NCBI RefSeq assembly: GCF_009767915.1
Contig: NZ_WSRP01000001.1
Location: forward strand, 62,001 to 126,000
DNA: 64,000 bases
Reading direction: 5' to 3'
Source: Parasutterella muris
GTDB lineage: Bacteria; Pseudomonadota; Gammaproteobacteria; Burkholderiales; Burkholderiaceae_F
Part shown: piece by piece, positions 40,987 through 53,700 of the stretch
Position numbering within the stretch: position 1 is the first letter of the stretch
Layout: the number at the start of each line of letters is the position of its first letter
Position numbers and translations under genes: made by a program
The notes under the pieces: model-generated
Database searches by the model: none
What the model was told of the DNA's origin: nothing
The model's input: the letters and a program-made list of their open reading frames with translations, nothing else

Positions 40987-41235
40987 ATATCAGTAACCTG
41001 TCTAATTTCTTGCTGGTAAATCAATTCCGCTGTCAAGCGGATGCGGTCTTCGTAAAGTCTTAATCCTCTGAGTTTATCATGGTTTTCCACACGGATGACA
41101 GCCGCAAGCCCTATGAAAAGTTACCATTTGACGCAAGTCTTTTCCCGCCGCTCTTTCTGCTCGATTCGAGCGGCAGGAGCCTGCGCACTTTAGCCTCTGA
41201 GCTATTCTGAAACGTCGATGTTAGAGGAGAAAGAC

Positions 41236-41367
41236 ATGGCAAAAATCGAAAAAATGTTCAACGGCATTCTTAAGGATCAGGAACAAAAAAGCGATGAACT
41301 TCGCGAAAAGATCCAAGCCGAAAACAAAATGAAAGAAGAGAAGAAAGAACACAAAGAAAGCAAATAA
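41236..41367 (+). CDS. Small ORF, 43 codons, between frr and pyrH
   Basis: ATG at 41236 with AGGAG six bases upstream; product MAKIEKMFNGILKDQEQ... ending HKESK, 43 residues, no Cys or Trp, strongly Lys/Glu-rich and probably one long amphipathic or coiled-coil helix. A perfect GC-rich terminator follows 28 bp after the stop on the same strand. Ribosome site, frame and terminator together argue for a real expressed gene, although the product is not recognised. It is read opposite to both flanking operons. An alternative is a small RNA with a fortuitous frame. Confidence 0.6.
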   Translation: MAKIEKMFNGILKDQEQKSDELREKIQAENKMKEEKKEHKESK

Positions 41368-41395
41368 CACTTCCTCTGTATTCATCCTTTATACC

Positions 41396-41418
41396 GCCCG
41401 GCCTGTCCGGGCTTTTTA
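41396..41418 (+). terminator. Terminator of the 43-codon gene
   Basis: GCCCGG - CCTGT - CCGGGC followed by TTTTT, the canonical rho-independent form on the plus strand. Confidence 0.85.
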
Positions 41419-41424
41419 ATGCAT

Positions 41425-41448
41425 GAAAAAAGCCGGGAAATTCCCGGC
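41425..41448 (-). terminator. pyrH terminator (end of rpsB-tsf-pyrH)
   Basis: GCCGGG / CCCGGC stem with a 5-base loop; on the minus strand it is followed by TTTTTTC. It lies 24 bp after the pyrH stop, convergent with the small gene's terminator. Confidence 0.85.
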
Positions 41449-41471
41449 CCATGGTTCAATTCTCTCGGAGC

Positions 41472-42197
41472 TTAGAGATGAACGAGCGTGCCCTCGTCTT
41501 CTCCGAGCACAACGCGTTTGAGCGCGCCCGGTTTGTGCAGATTGAAGACGCGGATCGGCATGCCCTGATCGCGGCACAGCGTAAACGCGGTCGCGTCAAG
41601 AATCTTCAGTTTCTTCTGAATCGCTTCATCAAAAGAAATGGACTTATAGAGCTTAGCGTCCGGATCTTTTTTCGGATCCGCAGAATAAACTCCGTCAACC
41701 TGTGTGGCCTTCAGCACCATATCGGCGCCGATTTCAGCGCTACGAAGCGCTGCGGCGGTATCCGTTGTAAAGAACGGATTGCCGGTACCAGCGGCAAAGA
41801 TCACAACACGGCCCTTCTTTAGATGACTCAGGGCTTTTCCGCGAATATACGGCTCAGCAACCTGATCAATATCAAGAGCGCACTGAACGCGGGCTTCAAT
41901 GCCGCTGTTGCGCAGCGCATCCTGAAGCGCCATAGCGTTCATGCAGGTGGCGAGCATACCCATATAGTCGCCGGTGGCACGGTCCATACCGGTTGAACCA
42001 AGCGCAACACCGCGGAAGATATTGCCGCCGCCGACTACGATGGCAAGCTGGACACCCAATTTCACAACTTCAGATATCTCACCGACGATGCTTTTCAGCG
42101 TGTCGCGGTTAATACCGAAGGCTTTGTCGCCCATCAGGGCTTCGCCGGATAATTTAAGAAGAATCCGTTTTGTCTTTGTTTGTCCAGTCTCACTCAT
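41472..42197 (-). CDS. pyrH: Uridylate kinase
   Basis: 241 residues. Amino-acid-kinase-fold UMP kinase (UMP to UDP), hexameric and GTP-activated in proteobacteria. Motifs: [59 protein letters not shown]. It follows tsf by 23 bp and ends at a terminator. Confidence 0.97.
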   Translation of the reverse strand: MSETGQTKTKRILLKLSGEALMGDKAFGINRDTLKSIVGEISEVVKLGVQLAIVVGGGNIFRGVALGSTGMDRATGDYMGMLATCMNAMALQDALRNSGIEARVQCALDIDQVAEPYIRGKALSHLKKGRVVIFAAGTGNPFFTTDTAAALRSAEIGADMVLKATQVDGVYSADPKKDPDAKLYKSISFDEAIQKKLKILDATAFTLCRDQGMPIRVFNLHKPGALKRVVLGEDEGTLVHL

Positions 42198-42220
42198 CTT
42201 TTGCTCCGAATTAAGAGAAA

Positions 42221-43108
42221 TTAAACGCGCGCAGCAGCGACCTGAGCAGCAACTTCAGCCGCGAAGTCGTTGGAGCGTTTTTCCATACCTTCGCCAACTA
42301 CAAAGAGGGCAAATGAAGATACTGTAGCATTGTTGGACTTCAGAAGCTGACCAACTGTCTGCTTGTCGTCTTTAACGAACGGCTGAGAAAGAAGCGTAAC
42401 TTCTTTGAGGAACTTCTGAACGGAGCCTTCAGCGATACGTTCGATCATGTTCTCAGGTTTGTTGGCTTCGTGAGCTTTTTCAATCGCAACGCGGCGTTCT
42501 CTTTCGATCAGTTCAGCGGGAATACCGGACTGATCAAGAGCTTTCGGCTTGGAAGCGGCGATGTGCATCGCGACGTCATGAGCAACTTCATCGGTACCAC
42601 CGATAACGTCAACGATAACGCCGATCTTGGAGCCGCCGTGGATGTATGTAGAGAGCTTGCCCTTGCCTTCAAGGATCTGGAAGCGGCGAACAGTGATGTT
42701 TTCACCGATCTTGCCGATAAGCGCCTTACGCTTTTCTTCGACAGTGGTGTCGCCAATCTTAAGCTGACCGAGAGCTTCAAGATCAGCCGGCTTGTGATCA
42801 GCAACGAGTTTGGCGATTTCATCGGCGAAAGCGATGAAATCTGCGTTCTTCGCAACGAAGTCGGTTTCAGAGTTCAGCTCGACGATAGCGCCGTTCTTAC
42901 CGTTTTCATCAATGTAGATCGCAACAACACCGTCAGCAGTAATACGGCTGGCAGCTTTAGTTGCTTTGTTGCCAAGCTTGACGCGCAGAATTTCTTCTGC
43001 TTTTGCAAGATCACCGTCAGCTTCTGTCAAAGCCTTCTTGCACTCCATCATCGGAGCGTCGGTTTTAACACGAAGTTCTTTGACCATAGCGGCAGTTACA
43101 ACAGCCAT
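42221..43108 (-). CDS. tsf: Elongation factor Ts
   Basis: 295 residues. Guanine-nucleotide exchange factor for EF-Tu. N-terminal UBA-like domain [25 protein letters not shown], then the core with [13 protein letters not shown] hairpin lies in the 86-bp gap after rpsB, matching the usual S2/EF-Ts expression step-down. Confidence 0.98.
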   Translation of the reverse strand: MAVVTAAMVKELRVKTDAPMMECKKALTEADGDLAKAEEILRVKLGNKATKAASRITADGVVAIYIDENGKNGAIVELNSETDFVAKNADFIAFADEIAKLVADHKPADLEALGQLKIGDTTVEEKRKALIGKIGENITVRRFQILEGKGKLSTYIHGGSKIGVIVDVIGGTDEVAHDVAMHIAASKPKALDQSGIPAELIERERRVAIEKAHEANKPENMIERIAEGSVQKFLKEVTLLSQPFVKDDKQTVGQLLKSNNATVSSFALFVVGEGMEKRSNDFAAEVAAQVAAARV

Positions 43109-43147
43109 TGTATTTTCCTTAAAAAGTAAAAAATCGGATTAAAAGAA

Positions 43148-43165
43148 AGGGGCGAAAACGCCCCT
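43148..43165 (-). terminator. Attenuator-like hairpin between rpsB and tsf
   Basis: AGGGGCG - 4-base loop - CGCCCCT; on the minus strand it is followed by TTCTTTTAA. It probably acts as a partial terminator, since tsf and pyrH have no obvious other promoter. Confidence 0.65.
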
Positions 43166-43194
43166 CTCAAGACTACCTATGTGAAGGGGCTAAA

Positions 43195-43953
43195 TTACTC
43201 AGCCTTTTCTTCGACGACGGTTTCTTCAACAAAGTCATCGGCCTTAGCAGCCTTGACAGTTTCGTCAAGATTCTTGTTCTTGCCAGCAAGGATCGCATCA
43301 GCGAAACCCTTGGTGTACAGAGCAACAGCGCGAGCGCTGTCGTCATTGCCCGGGATGACGTAGTCAACACCGGCCGGATTGTGGTTTGTATCGACGATAC
43401 CGACAACAGGGATTCCAAGCTTGTTGGCTTCCTGAATAGCGATCTTGTGGTAGCCGACGTCAACAACAACCAGAGCGTCAGGCAGACCGTTCATGTCTTT
43501 GATGCCGCCCATGGCCTTGTTCAGCTTCTCGAGTTCGCGTGTGAAATCAAGCGCTTCTTTCTTTGTCATTTTCTCGAGGCCGCCGTCAGCAACGAGCTGT
43601 TCCATTTCTCTGAGCTTCTTCAGGGAAACTTTAACAGTCTTGAAGTTTGTCAGCATGCCGCCGAGCCAGCGCTGATCAACGTAAGGCATACCGCAGCGTG
43701 TGGCTTCAGCTACGATGGCGTCACGAGATGTGCGCTTTGTACCAACGAAGAGGATCGTGCCTTTCTGAGCAGCCAGGTTTGTCAGGAACTTGGCGGCTTC
43801 GTCGAATTTGGCGACGGTCTTTTCAAGGTTGATGATGTGAATCTTGTTGCGGGAACCGAAAATGTACTGGGACATCTTGGGGTTCCAAAAACGAGTCTGG
43901 TGACCGAAATGTGCACCAGCTTCGAGCAGTTCACGCATGCTCAGAGATGACAT
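43195..43953 (-). CDS. rpsB: 30S ribosomal protein S2
   Basis: 252 residues. Starts [25 protein letters not shown] with the family continuation [20 protein letters not shown], and has the second signature [25 protein letters not shown]. The acidic C-terminal tail ([12 protein letters not shown]) is typical. Divergent from map, with a long structured leader. Confidence 0.98.
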   Translation of the reverse strand: MSSLSMRELLEAGAHFGHQTRFWNPKMSQYIFGSRNKIHIINLEKTVAKFDEAAKFLTNLAAQKGTILFVGTKRTSRDAIVAEATRCGMPYVDQRWLGGMLTNFKTVKVSLKKLREMEQLVADGGLEKMTKKEALDFTRELEKLNKAMGGIKDMNGLPDALVVVDVGYHKIAIQEANKLGIPVVGIVDTNHNPAGVDYVIPGNDDSARAVALYTKGFADAILAGKNKNLDETVKAAKADDFVEETVVEEKAE

Positions 43954-43983
43954 ATTTGTAATTCCTTAAGGGTTTAATTCCAA

Positions 43984-44065
43984 CAGCCTCACCTATTCCG
44001 ACCGGAACCCTGTTTGCGAGGCTGCGCTAATAAAAAATAATTCGTCTTTCGAATATTTCGAAGAC
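43984..44065 (-). promoter_or_regulatory. Structured rpsB leader (putative S2 autoregulatory RNA)
   Basis: Two hairpins in the 5' leader: CAGCCTC / GAGGCTG (43984-43990 with 44018-44024) enclosing TTCC-GACC-GGAA; and GTCT-T-TCGAA / TTCGA-AGAC (44044-44065). In gammaproteobacteria the rpsB leader is conserved and bound by S2 to repress rpsB-tsf. A matching role here is inference, as I could not compare the folds. Confidence 0.5.
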
Positions 44066-44071
44066 CGCGGG

Positions 44072-44080
44072 ATTCTAGCA
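44072..44080 (-). promoter_or_regulatory. Candidate extended -10 promoter for rpsB
   Basis: Minus strand TGCTAGAAT, an extended -10 (TG-N-TAGAAT), about 120 bp upstream of the rpsB ATG. A second candidate, TTGTAA - 16 bp - CATAAT, lies just upstream (-10 at 44094-44099). Confidence 0.45.
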
Positions 44081-44249
44081 CGAAAAGAAAAAAATTATGC
44101 AGAACGAACAATAAATTACAAACCGATGCGCGCTGGCGTCTCAATAAAAATTCAACGCCCATAGTGCCGAGCGGCACATTAATTCGATATTGAGATCAAC
44201 TAAAATAACGCGCATCTGTGTTTCTATAAATAGAGAGAACTGAATTTAA

Positions 44250-45065
44250 ATGGCTAAAAGAGAAATTCTTATAAAGACGCCGGAACAAATCGCGGGAATC
44301 CGCGAAGCCTGCAAAGACGCTTCAATGGTTCTGGACTACATCACTCCGTTTGTCAAACCCGGAGTAACAACCGAATATCTTGATGATTTGATGCTCCGCT
44401 ACACCGAAGATGTGCTGAAGGATAAATCCGCATGCCTCGGATATGACCCGGACCACAGCATCCCTTACCCTAAAGCAACCTGCATCTCGGTCAACCATCA
44501 GGTCTGCCACGGCATCCCGGGACCCAAGGTTCTCAAAAAGGGAGACATCCTTAATATTGACGTCACGGTTATTAAAAACGGTTATTACGGTGACACAAGC
44601 CGTATGTTCTGCGTCGGAAAATGCTCCATCGCCGCCAACCATCTGATTGCTGTCACCTACGATGCGATGTGGAAAGGCATTGAAATGGTCAAACCCGGCG
44701 CACACTTCGGCGATATCGGCTACGCTATTCAGAAATTTGCGCACGCTCAGGGCTGCAGCGTTGTCGAAGAATTCACCGGCCACGGTGTCGGCGTCGGATT
44801 CCATGAGGAGCCTCCGGTTCTTCATTACGGCAAAATGGGTGCCGGAGCGGAAATGAAGCCCGGTATGATTTTTACGATCGAACCGATGATCAACGCCGGG
44901 CGCAAAGAGCTCACCATCCTCTCCAACGGCTGGACCGCCGTGACCAAGGATAAAAGTCTTTCCGCGCAGTGGGAGCATACCGTGCTGGTCACTGATACCG
45001 GTTGGGAAGTCCTCACCGTATCCGAAGGCAGCCCCGCAGTCCCCTCCTGGGTTAAAACCAAGTAA
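44250..45065 (+). CDS. map: Methionine aminopeptidase, type I
   Basis: 271 residues. Removes N-terminal Met from nascent proteins. Metal ligands of the pita-bread fold are visible: NIDVTVIKNGYYGDTSRMF (two Asp), EEFTGHGVGVGFHEEP (His), GMIFTIEPM (Glu) and the final Glu in QWEHTVLVTD. The conserved active-site His is in CHGIPGPKVL. Divergent from rpsB, 17 bp upstream of glnD; map-glnD is a common pair in proteobacteria. Confidence 0.97.
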   Translation: MAKREILIKTPEQIAGIREACKDASMVLDYITPFVKPGVTTEYLDDLMLRYTEDVLKDKSACLGYDPDHSIPYPKATCISVNHQVCHGIPGPKVLKKGDILNIDVTVIKNGYYGDTSRMFCVGKCSIAANHLIAVTYDAMWKGIEMVKPGAHFGDIGYAIQKFAHAQGCSVVEEFTGHGVGVGFHEEPPVLHYGKMGAGAEMKPGMIFTIEPMINAGRKELTILSNGWTAVTKDKSLSAQWEHTVLVTDTGWEVLTVSEGSPAVPSWVKTK

Positions 45066-45082
45066 CGAAACAATTTCGGCAT

Positions 45083-47628
45083 ATGCAGATCAGTGAAATC
45101 ATCAACAACTTCAAAAAGACTCGACAGCAGCTGGCTAATGATTTCGCAGAGACGAATGATGCCGATAAATATCTTCTCGAACATTCGCGGGCGGCAGATG
45201 AAGCGGTCCGCGAAATTCTGAAACTTAAGGAGCTCTCTTCCAGAATCTCGGTCGTCGCAATCGGCGGCTTCGGAAGAGAGCAGCTCTTTCCCTACTCGGA
45301 TCTTGACCTTCTCTTTTTACTCCCGGATGACGTGCTGGATTCCGAACTTAACTCTGTCGGTGCCGTTATCGGAGAGCTTTGGTCGCTCGGACTGACCGTC
45401 GGTTACTCAGTTCGCAAACTCGATGAGTGCATCGAACAGGCACGGTTAGATATCACGGCCCAAACCGCGATGTTGGAATCCCGGTTAATCGCGGGCGATT
45501 CGGAACTCTTTAAACGCTATACCTCCGAACTTGAGAAGAGTCTGGATTTCAAATCCTTCTACCGAGCTAAATTTATTGAGCAGGAACACCGTCATCTTAA
45601 ATACCACGAGAGTTCGTACACGCTTGAACCCAATATCAAGGAATCTCCCGGCGGCCTCAGAGATCTGAATATTCTCATCTGGGTACTTCGTGCTGCAAAA
45701 TTCGGCGCGACTTTTGACGAAGTACACCGCTCCGGCCTAATCACGAGGCGTGAATGCGACCTCTTGGAAATGGTGCGCGTTAACTTGTACCGACTGAGAA
45801 TACACATGCACCTGCTCACGAGCCGGCACGAAGACCGACTGGTATTTGAGATCCAGGAGCCGTTAGCCAAAAAACTAGGACTAAGCGGCGTCCCCGGCCG
45901 TCGAGCCAGCGAAATCCTGATGCAGCGTTTTTATGTCAACGCCAAAACCACCGGGCAACTCAACAGTATTATTCTTCAAGCGGTCAAAGAGCGTTTTGTC
46001 ACTGACAGCGGCCCGCCCCTTGATCTGATCGACGGTTTTACTGTCCGCGGAGAAGTCCTCGACATCGCTTCGGACAATGCGTTCGAGGAATCACGCACGC
46101 GAATTCTTCAGGCCTTTATGATTCAGGAGCGGCATCCTGAGATCGCCCGTAAATCATCACGTCTTTACCGAGCGCTCTTTGGCGCACACATGCTGATGGA
46201 TGAATCCTGGAGTGAGGATCCGAAAAACCTGCAGGCATTTCTAAAAATCATTCAGGGCCGCCGCGGCGTCTGGCATGCGCTCAATGAGATGAATCACTGG
46301 GGTGTGCTTGGAAGGCTGCTGCCGGATTTCAAGAAAATAGTCGGTCAGATGCAGCACGATCTTTTCCACGCCTACACCGTAGATCAGCACACGCTGCTCG
46401 CGATCCGCTACCTCAGAAATTTCACTCACAGTGAAAATGCGCATGAACTGCCCATGTGTACGGAGCTGATGGTATCGCTGAAGGATAATTGGCGACTGGT
46501 ACTTGCGCTTCTTTATCATGACATCGGCAAAGGCCGAGGCGGAGACCACAGCAAAATCGGCGCGGAGATTGTTAGGGATCTCTGCCGGCGTCTAAACCTT
46601 AAAAGCGATGATGCCGAGTACATCGAGTTTATGGTGCGAGAACATCTGACCATGAGTCAGGTTGCTCAGAAACAGGATATTTCCGATCCGGAGGTTGTCG
46701 AGGCATTTGCTCGGAAAGTAGGAAATTTGGACCGTCTGGTCGGCCTCTACCTCATCACTGTCTGTGATATTCGTGCGACCTCCCATAAGATATGGAACGC
46801 GTGGAAGGCTCAGCTGCTTCAGGATTTATTCTTATCAACCGCCAAAATTCTTAAAGGCAGGAAGATGACCCGCGGCATGCTGGTCGCACGCCGCCGTCAG
46901 GATGCGCTTGCGCTCTGCAAATTCTCGGCGCAGGACACCGAACGAATCAATGCGTTTTGGGATAATTTTGACGTCGCCTATTTTATGAAGCATTCAGTGC
47001 GCAATATCGTCTGGCATGCCAAGACGCTGCTTCCGCACCTTGAGTCCGAGCATTCCTTTGTCGCTGCACGTCCTCTGCGCGGTTTGGAACACGCCCACGA
47101 AATTCTGGTTTTTACAAAGGACCGGCCGGAACTGTTCGCTCAGATTGTCTCTGCCCTGCAGAGAACGAACCTGTCGGTTCTGGAGGCGAGAATTCACACC
47201 GGCAAAGACGGCAGAGTCGTCGACTCATTCATTGTTACGGACGATGAATCGGATCCGACTTTCGGAGCAACGCTCAAAGAGTTCGAAGTAAAACTCGCGC
47301 GCCTCATCGACAGCGGCGAAAAACTTCAGCCGCCTGTCCAGGGGCGTCTTTCCAGACAATCCAGACAGTTCCCGATCACGCCGAGCGTCACACTTCGTCC
47401 CGATGCCTCCGAACGCATCTACCTGCTGTCTGTCGTAGCAACCGACAGGCTTGGGCTTCTCGCATCCGTTGCGACCGTGTTTGTTCGGTTTAAATTGAAC
47501 CTGCTGACCGCGCGTATCGCCACGCTCGGCGAAAGAGTTGAAGATATTTTCTTAATAGAAAGTCCGCGGCTTCAGGATCCCGCATTCTGCGGAGAACTTG
47601 AAACCGCGATTTTAGAGGTACTCGAAGT

Positions 47629-47632
<4 letters not shown>
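45083..47632 (+). CDS. glnD: Bifunctional PII uridylyltransferase/uridylyl-removing enzyme
   Basis: 849 residues, near the usual 850-890. Domains: nucleotidyltransferase (GGFGREQLFPYSDLDLLFLL, catalytic Asp pair), GlnD linker domain, HD phosphohydrolase (LYHDIGKGRGGDHSKIGAE) and two C-terminal ACT domains (about 670-750 and 780-849) that sense glutamine. It sets the uridylylation of PII and through it NtrB/NtrC and GlnA, all encoded at 1.7-5.7 kb here. No clear ribosome site precedes the ATG; coupling to map is possible. Confidence 0.97.
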
Positions 47633-50440
<2,808 letters not shown>

Positions 50441-50447
50441 TCAGAAT

Positions 50448-50484
50448 AAAAAAGAGCCTTCAATTTACACCGATTGAAGGCTCT
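50448..50484 (-). terminator. Terminator between zipA and ligA
   Basis: AGAGCCTTCAAT / ATTGAAGGCTCT, a 12-bp perfect stem with an 8-base loop, followed on the minus strand by TTTTTTATT. It ends the zipA transcript only 27 bp before the ligA start, leaving little room for a separate ligA promoter. Confidence 0.9.
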
Positions 50485-50517
50485 GATAAAAATTAAATGA
50501 GTAATTATGAGCCGACT

Positions 50518-51699
50518 CTAATCCAAGAGACGGTGCGCTCTCAGGCTGCCCGGCTCAACATCTTTGGCACGCATTTCCTTATAGAAACGATCGAGTTCCT
50601 GCTTCAGAAGGGAAATCGTCGCGCCGTCGATAACTTTACCGTTAGAGCCGACAATTTCTGCATCGAAGACTGCCGCGAAGGCGTTCACTGCCGTCATAAA
50701 GAGGCGCAGCGGATCCTTCTCGGGCGCAATCAGCGGAACATTCAGAGAAATCGTGATGTTGCTGTCATCAATCCAGCGAATCTCGATCGTCCCCTTTCGG
50801 TTGCCGAGACGTCGGCCTTCTTTGTCCGTTACCAACTCTCCGATCTTTTCGTAGTGCTTGGAGCTGCGGCGCTTGAACCCAAGAAGCGTGGCCTCTCTCT
50901 CAAAGGTATCAATAGAAACCTTTTCAATCGGACGAAGCAGCAGCGTAATCTGCACGCCGAACTGCTTGATCAGCGCGTTCAGATACTGGGTGCGGTTCAC
51001 CAGCTCCTGCACATCCTGAATTTCGCAGCTGCCGTCCAAATGCATTTCCATTCTTTGGAAAATCTGGCCGTTCAGCTGATTCAGAGACACATCATTAAAG
51101 GAAGCGTGACTTGAAGCAAGCTGTACGTAAAAAGCGACTGCTTCAAACATACCGATCGCGTCGGGTTTGAACCAGCGCTGGCTGTTGCTTTCAAGTGCGA
51201 GCACACGAAGAAGACCGTGCGGAGCGATTTCATCAAGCGCGCTGCGGACAAAAGGCGTCAGCTGGCTGCCCGTAACAGGTTTACGGAAATTAATTCGCAC
51301 CAGTTCCATTAAGAACGGATCATGTTTGAAAAGGCCCGATTCACTTAATTCTTCCGGCTGCGGCTGCTCCAGATAGTTATCGGAGGGCTCGGACTGCTCA
51401 GCCGGCAGCTCAGAAACTTCCGATTCCTCTTTCTTCTCTTCTTCTGCTGTTTCAAGAGGAGGCTCGGCCGCCGGAGCATCCTCTTCTTTAGGCTCCTCTG
51501 AAGGAATCTTTATATGACTGATGGGTTTCGGCAAAGCGTCATCATTTCGAAGAATCGGCTCCTGAATCTCTGCATGCCTATTATCTTTAGGCGGCTCCGA
51601 GGATTTATCCTCTTTAATCTTGGTCCAATACCAGACCCCGCCGATTGCGGCTGCGATGATTATCACAATTGTGACAACCATACCCACTGTACTTATCAT
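50518..51699 (-). CDS. zipA: Cell division protein ZipA
   Basis: 393 residues. N-terminal membrane anchor (VGMVVTIVIIIAAAIGGVWYW), an acidic Pro/Glu-rich linker (about 35-125), and a C-terminal ZipA FtsZ-binding domain (about 250-385). The linker richness and adjacency to ligA support ZipA. It tethers FtsZ to the inner membrane. The C-terminal domain is divergent from the enteric one; annotation rests on architecture and neighbourhood as much as on motifs. Confidence 0.85.
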   Translation of the reverse strand: MISTVGMVVTIVIIIAAAIGGVWYWTKIKEDKSSEPPKDNRHAEIQEPILRNDDALPKPISHIKIPSEEPKEEDAPAAEPPLETAEEEKKEESEVSELPAEQSEPSDNYLEQPQPEELSESGLFKHDPFLMELVRINFRKPVTGSQLTPFVRSALDEIAPHGLLRVLALESNSQRWFKPDAIGMFEAVAFYVQLASSHASFNDVSLNQLNGQIFQRMEMHLDGSCEIQDVQELVNRTQYLNALIKQFGVQITLLLRPIEKVSIDTFEREATLLGFKRRSSKHYEKIGELVTDKEGRRLGNRKGTIEIRWIDDSNITISLNVPLIAPEKDPLRLFMTAVNAFAAVFDAEIVGSNGKVIDGATISLLKQELDRFYKEMRAKDVEPGSLRAHRLLD

Positions 51700-51814
51700 T
51701 GTTTAAAACCCCAAAAGCCTCGGTAAAACTTAGCGCTGAATTCGATATTTTACAGTCTTATTGCCAAAGGCCTATTGAGGTTGATCCTTAATGAAGAAAA
51801 CTGTTTCTTTACAA

Positions 51815-51838
51815 GATATTGCAATATCCCGATACGGG
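51815..51838. promoter_or_regulatory. Palindrome pair in the zipA/queF divergent gap
   Basis: GATATTGCAATATC (51815-51828) is a perfect 14-bp palindrome, immediately followed by CCCG-ATA-CGGG (51828-51838). It sits in the 237-bp gap between divergent genes and could be an operator. No known riboswitch fold (preQ1) was recognised before queF. Confidence 0.35.
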
Positions 51839-51936
51839 TTTGCCGGCCATCGCACTGTGATAACATTTTTGACCTTCAAGAATCATTCCGTCTTTTTGAC
51901 AGAAAATATCATTATTTTTTAGGTAAATATTCGTAA

Positions 51937-52356
51937 ATGTCTACAAGACCCACTAAAAATTTGGAAACTTTCCCAAACCCGCAGCCCAATCGCGACTACC
52001 TGATCCACATTGAAATCCCGGAATTCACTTCGCTTTGCCCCCTTACCGGTCAGCCCGATTTCGCGACTCTGCTTCTTGACTACATTCCTGATCAGAAAAA
52101 CGTTGAACTGAAGGCGCTCAAGCTCTATATGTGGAGCTATCGTCAGGAAGGCGCCTTCCATGAAGCCATCACCAACAAAATTCTGGACGATCTCGTCGAG
52201 GCTCTGAAGCCGCGCTACATGCGTCTGAAAGCAAAATGGTGGGTCCGCGGCGGCATTTATACAACCGTTGTCGTTGAACACCGCAAAGAGGGCTGGGTAC
52301 CTGTCGCTCCGGTGGAACTGCCTGAATTCGAAACCAACGATCCGACCCGCGGCTAA
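51937..52356 (+). CDS. queF: NADPH-dependent 7-cyano-7-deazaguanine reductase (short type)
   Basis: 139 residues, the short unimodular T-fold form. It reduces preQ0 to preQ1 for queuosine tRNA modification. Catalytic Cys lies in [14 protein letters not shown]; the substrate Glu/His are in [10 protein letters not shown]. The C-terminal [12 protein letters not shown] is typical. A terminator follows 16 bp after the stop. Confidence 0.93.
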   Translation: MSTRPTKNLETFPNPQPNRDYLIHIEIPEFTSLCPLTGQPDFATLLLDYIPDQKNVELKALKLYMWSYRQEGAFHEAITNKILDDLVEALKPRYMRLKAKWWVRGGIYTTVVVEHRKEGWVPVAPVELPEFETNDPTRG

Positions 52357-52371
52357 TCTGTGAGGAAGTTC

Positions 52372-52402
52372 AAAAAAGCTCGGCACAAGTCGGGCTTTTT
52401 TT
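52372..52402 (+). terminator. queF terminator
   Basis: AAAAAAGCTCG / CGGGCTTTTTT, an 11-bp stem with one G-T pair and an 8-base loop, ending in TTTTTTT. Confidence 0.88.
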
Positions 52403-52504
52403 CTATCCGTCCTGTATTCACAGGTTTTTATGGTGTACGGAAGAGTGTTTTGGGAATCGTGCTGATAAAATCAAAAATCAAGTTTGATTTCGGAATACAA
52501 AATA

Positions 52505-53689
52505 ATGAATCCAGATCTATCGCTTACAAAACCTTATCCCTTTACACGTCTTAGAGCGCTCCTCTCCGATTCGAAGCTGCCTGACGGCATTGAACATATT
52601 TCCCTTTCTATCGGCGAGCCTAAGCACGCCGCGCCGGAAGCTGTAATCCGGGCTCTTTTCGACAGTTCCAAGCTTTTTGAGAAGTATCCCGCCACGACCG
52701 GCGCGCTTGAACTCAGAACTGCAATCTCTGATTGGATTTTCCGCCGCTATGGCGTAAAGACCGACCCGCTGACGCAGATTCTTCCGACCAACGGTTCGCG
52801 CGAAGCCTTGTTTTCTTTTACACAGGCCTATATCGACCGCACTAAAAGTCCGTTTGTTATTCTCCCCTGCCCCTTCTACCAGATTTATGAAGGTGCGTCT
52901 CTGATGGCCGGCGCAACGCCTTACTACTGTCCTCAGACCGCTGAGAATAACTTCGCGATGGACCTTGACTCAGTCCCGGAAGAAGTTCTTCGCAATACTC
53001 AGCTGGTTTTTGTCTGCAGTCCGAGCAATCCGACCGGAAAGGTTTTGAATTTAGAAGATTGGAAGAAACTCTTCAGCTATTCCGACAAATACGGCTTTGT
53101 GATCGGAAGCGATGAATGCTATTCCGAAATTTATTTTGATGAAGAAAAGCCGCCTCTGGGTGCGCTTGAAGCTGCCAAGCTGCTTGGCCGCGATAATTTC
53201 GAGCGCCTGATTGTCTTCTCGAGCCTCTCCAAACGATCCAATATTCCGGGCATGCGTACGGGATTTGTCGCCGGAGACGCAGCTCTGATCAAACCCTACC
53301 TTCTTTACCGCACTTATCACGGATGCGCAATGAGCGGTCCGATTCAGCAGGCAAGCATTGCCGCATGGAACGATGAAGAACATGTGCGTGAAAGCAGACG
53401 GCTTTATAAAGAAAAATTCGCGGCAGCGGTTCCGCTGATGTCTAAGACACTCGGAATTTCTATGCCGGATGCAAGTTTTTATCTCTGGGCTAAAACTCCG
53501 ATCGATGATCAGGAGTACGCCAAACGCCTCTACGAAGAAAAGGCGATTACGGTTCTGCCCGGAAGTTTCCTCAGTCGGGACTGCGGCGGCCTGAATCCGG
53601 GGCGCGGCTACATCCGTATCGCCCTTGTCGCAACTGTTCCCGAGGTTAAGGAAGCCGCAAGGAGAATTTCAGAATTTAACCCTAAATAA
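52505..53689 (+). CDS. dapC: Succinyldiaminopimelate transaminase DapC
   Basis: 394 residues from ATG 52505; an upstream TTG would add seven residues. PLP aminotransferase class I/II: SIGEPKHAAPEAVIRAL, CSPSNPTGKVL, SDECYSEIYFDE, and the PLP Lys in SSLSKRSNIPGMRTGF. Adjacency to dapD and dapE supports the DapC role in the succinylase lysine/DAP pathway over a generic aspartate aminotransferase. dapD follows after 11 bp. Confidence 0.95.
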   Translation: MNPDLSLTKPYPFTRLRALLSDSKLPDGIEHISLSIGEPKHAAPEAVIRALFDSSKLFEKYPATTGALELRTAISDWIFRRYGVKTDPLTQILPTNGSREALFSFTQAYIDRTKSPFVILPCPFYQIYEGASLMAGATPYYCPQTAENNFAMDLDSVPEEVLRNTQLVFVCSPSNPTGKVLNLEDWKKLFSYSDKYGFVIGSDECYSEIYFDEEKPPLGALEAAKLLGRDNFERLIVFSSLSKRSNIPGMRTGFVAGDAALIKPYLLYRTYHGCAMSGPIQQASIAAWNDEEHVRESRRLYKEKFAAAVPLMSKTLGISMPDASFYLWAKTPIDDQEYAKRLYEEKAITVLPGSFLSRDCGGLNPGRGYIRIALVATVPEVKEAARRISEFNPK

Positions 53690-53700
53690 AGGAAAGATAA

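Noticed and set aside
51700-51936. preQ1 riboswitch before queF
   Set aside because: No recognisable preQ1-I or preQ1-II core could be aligned; only palindromes are seen.
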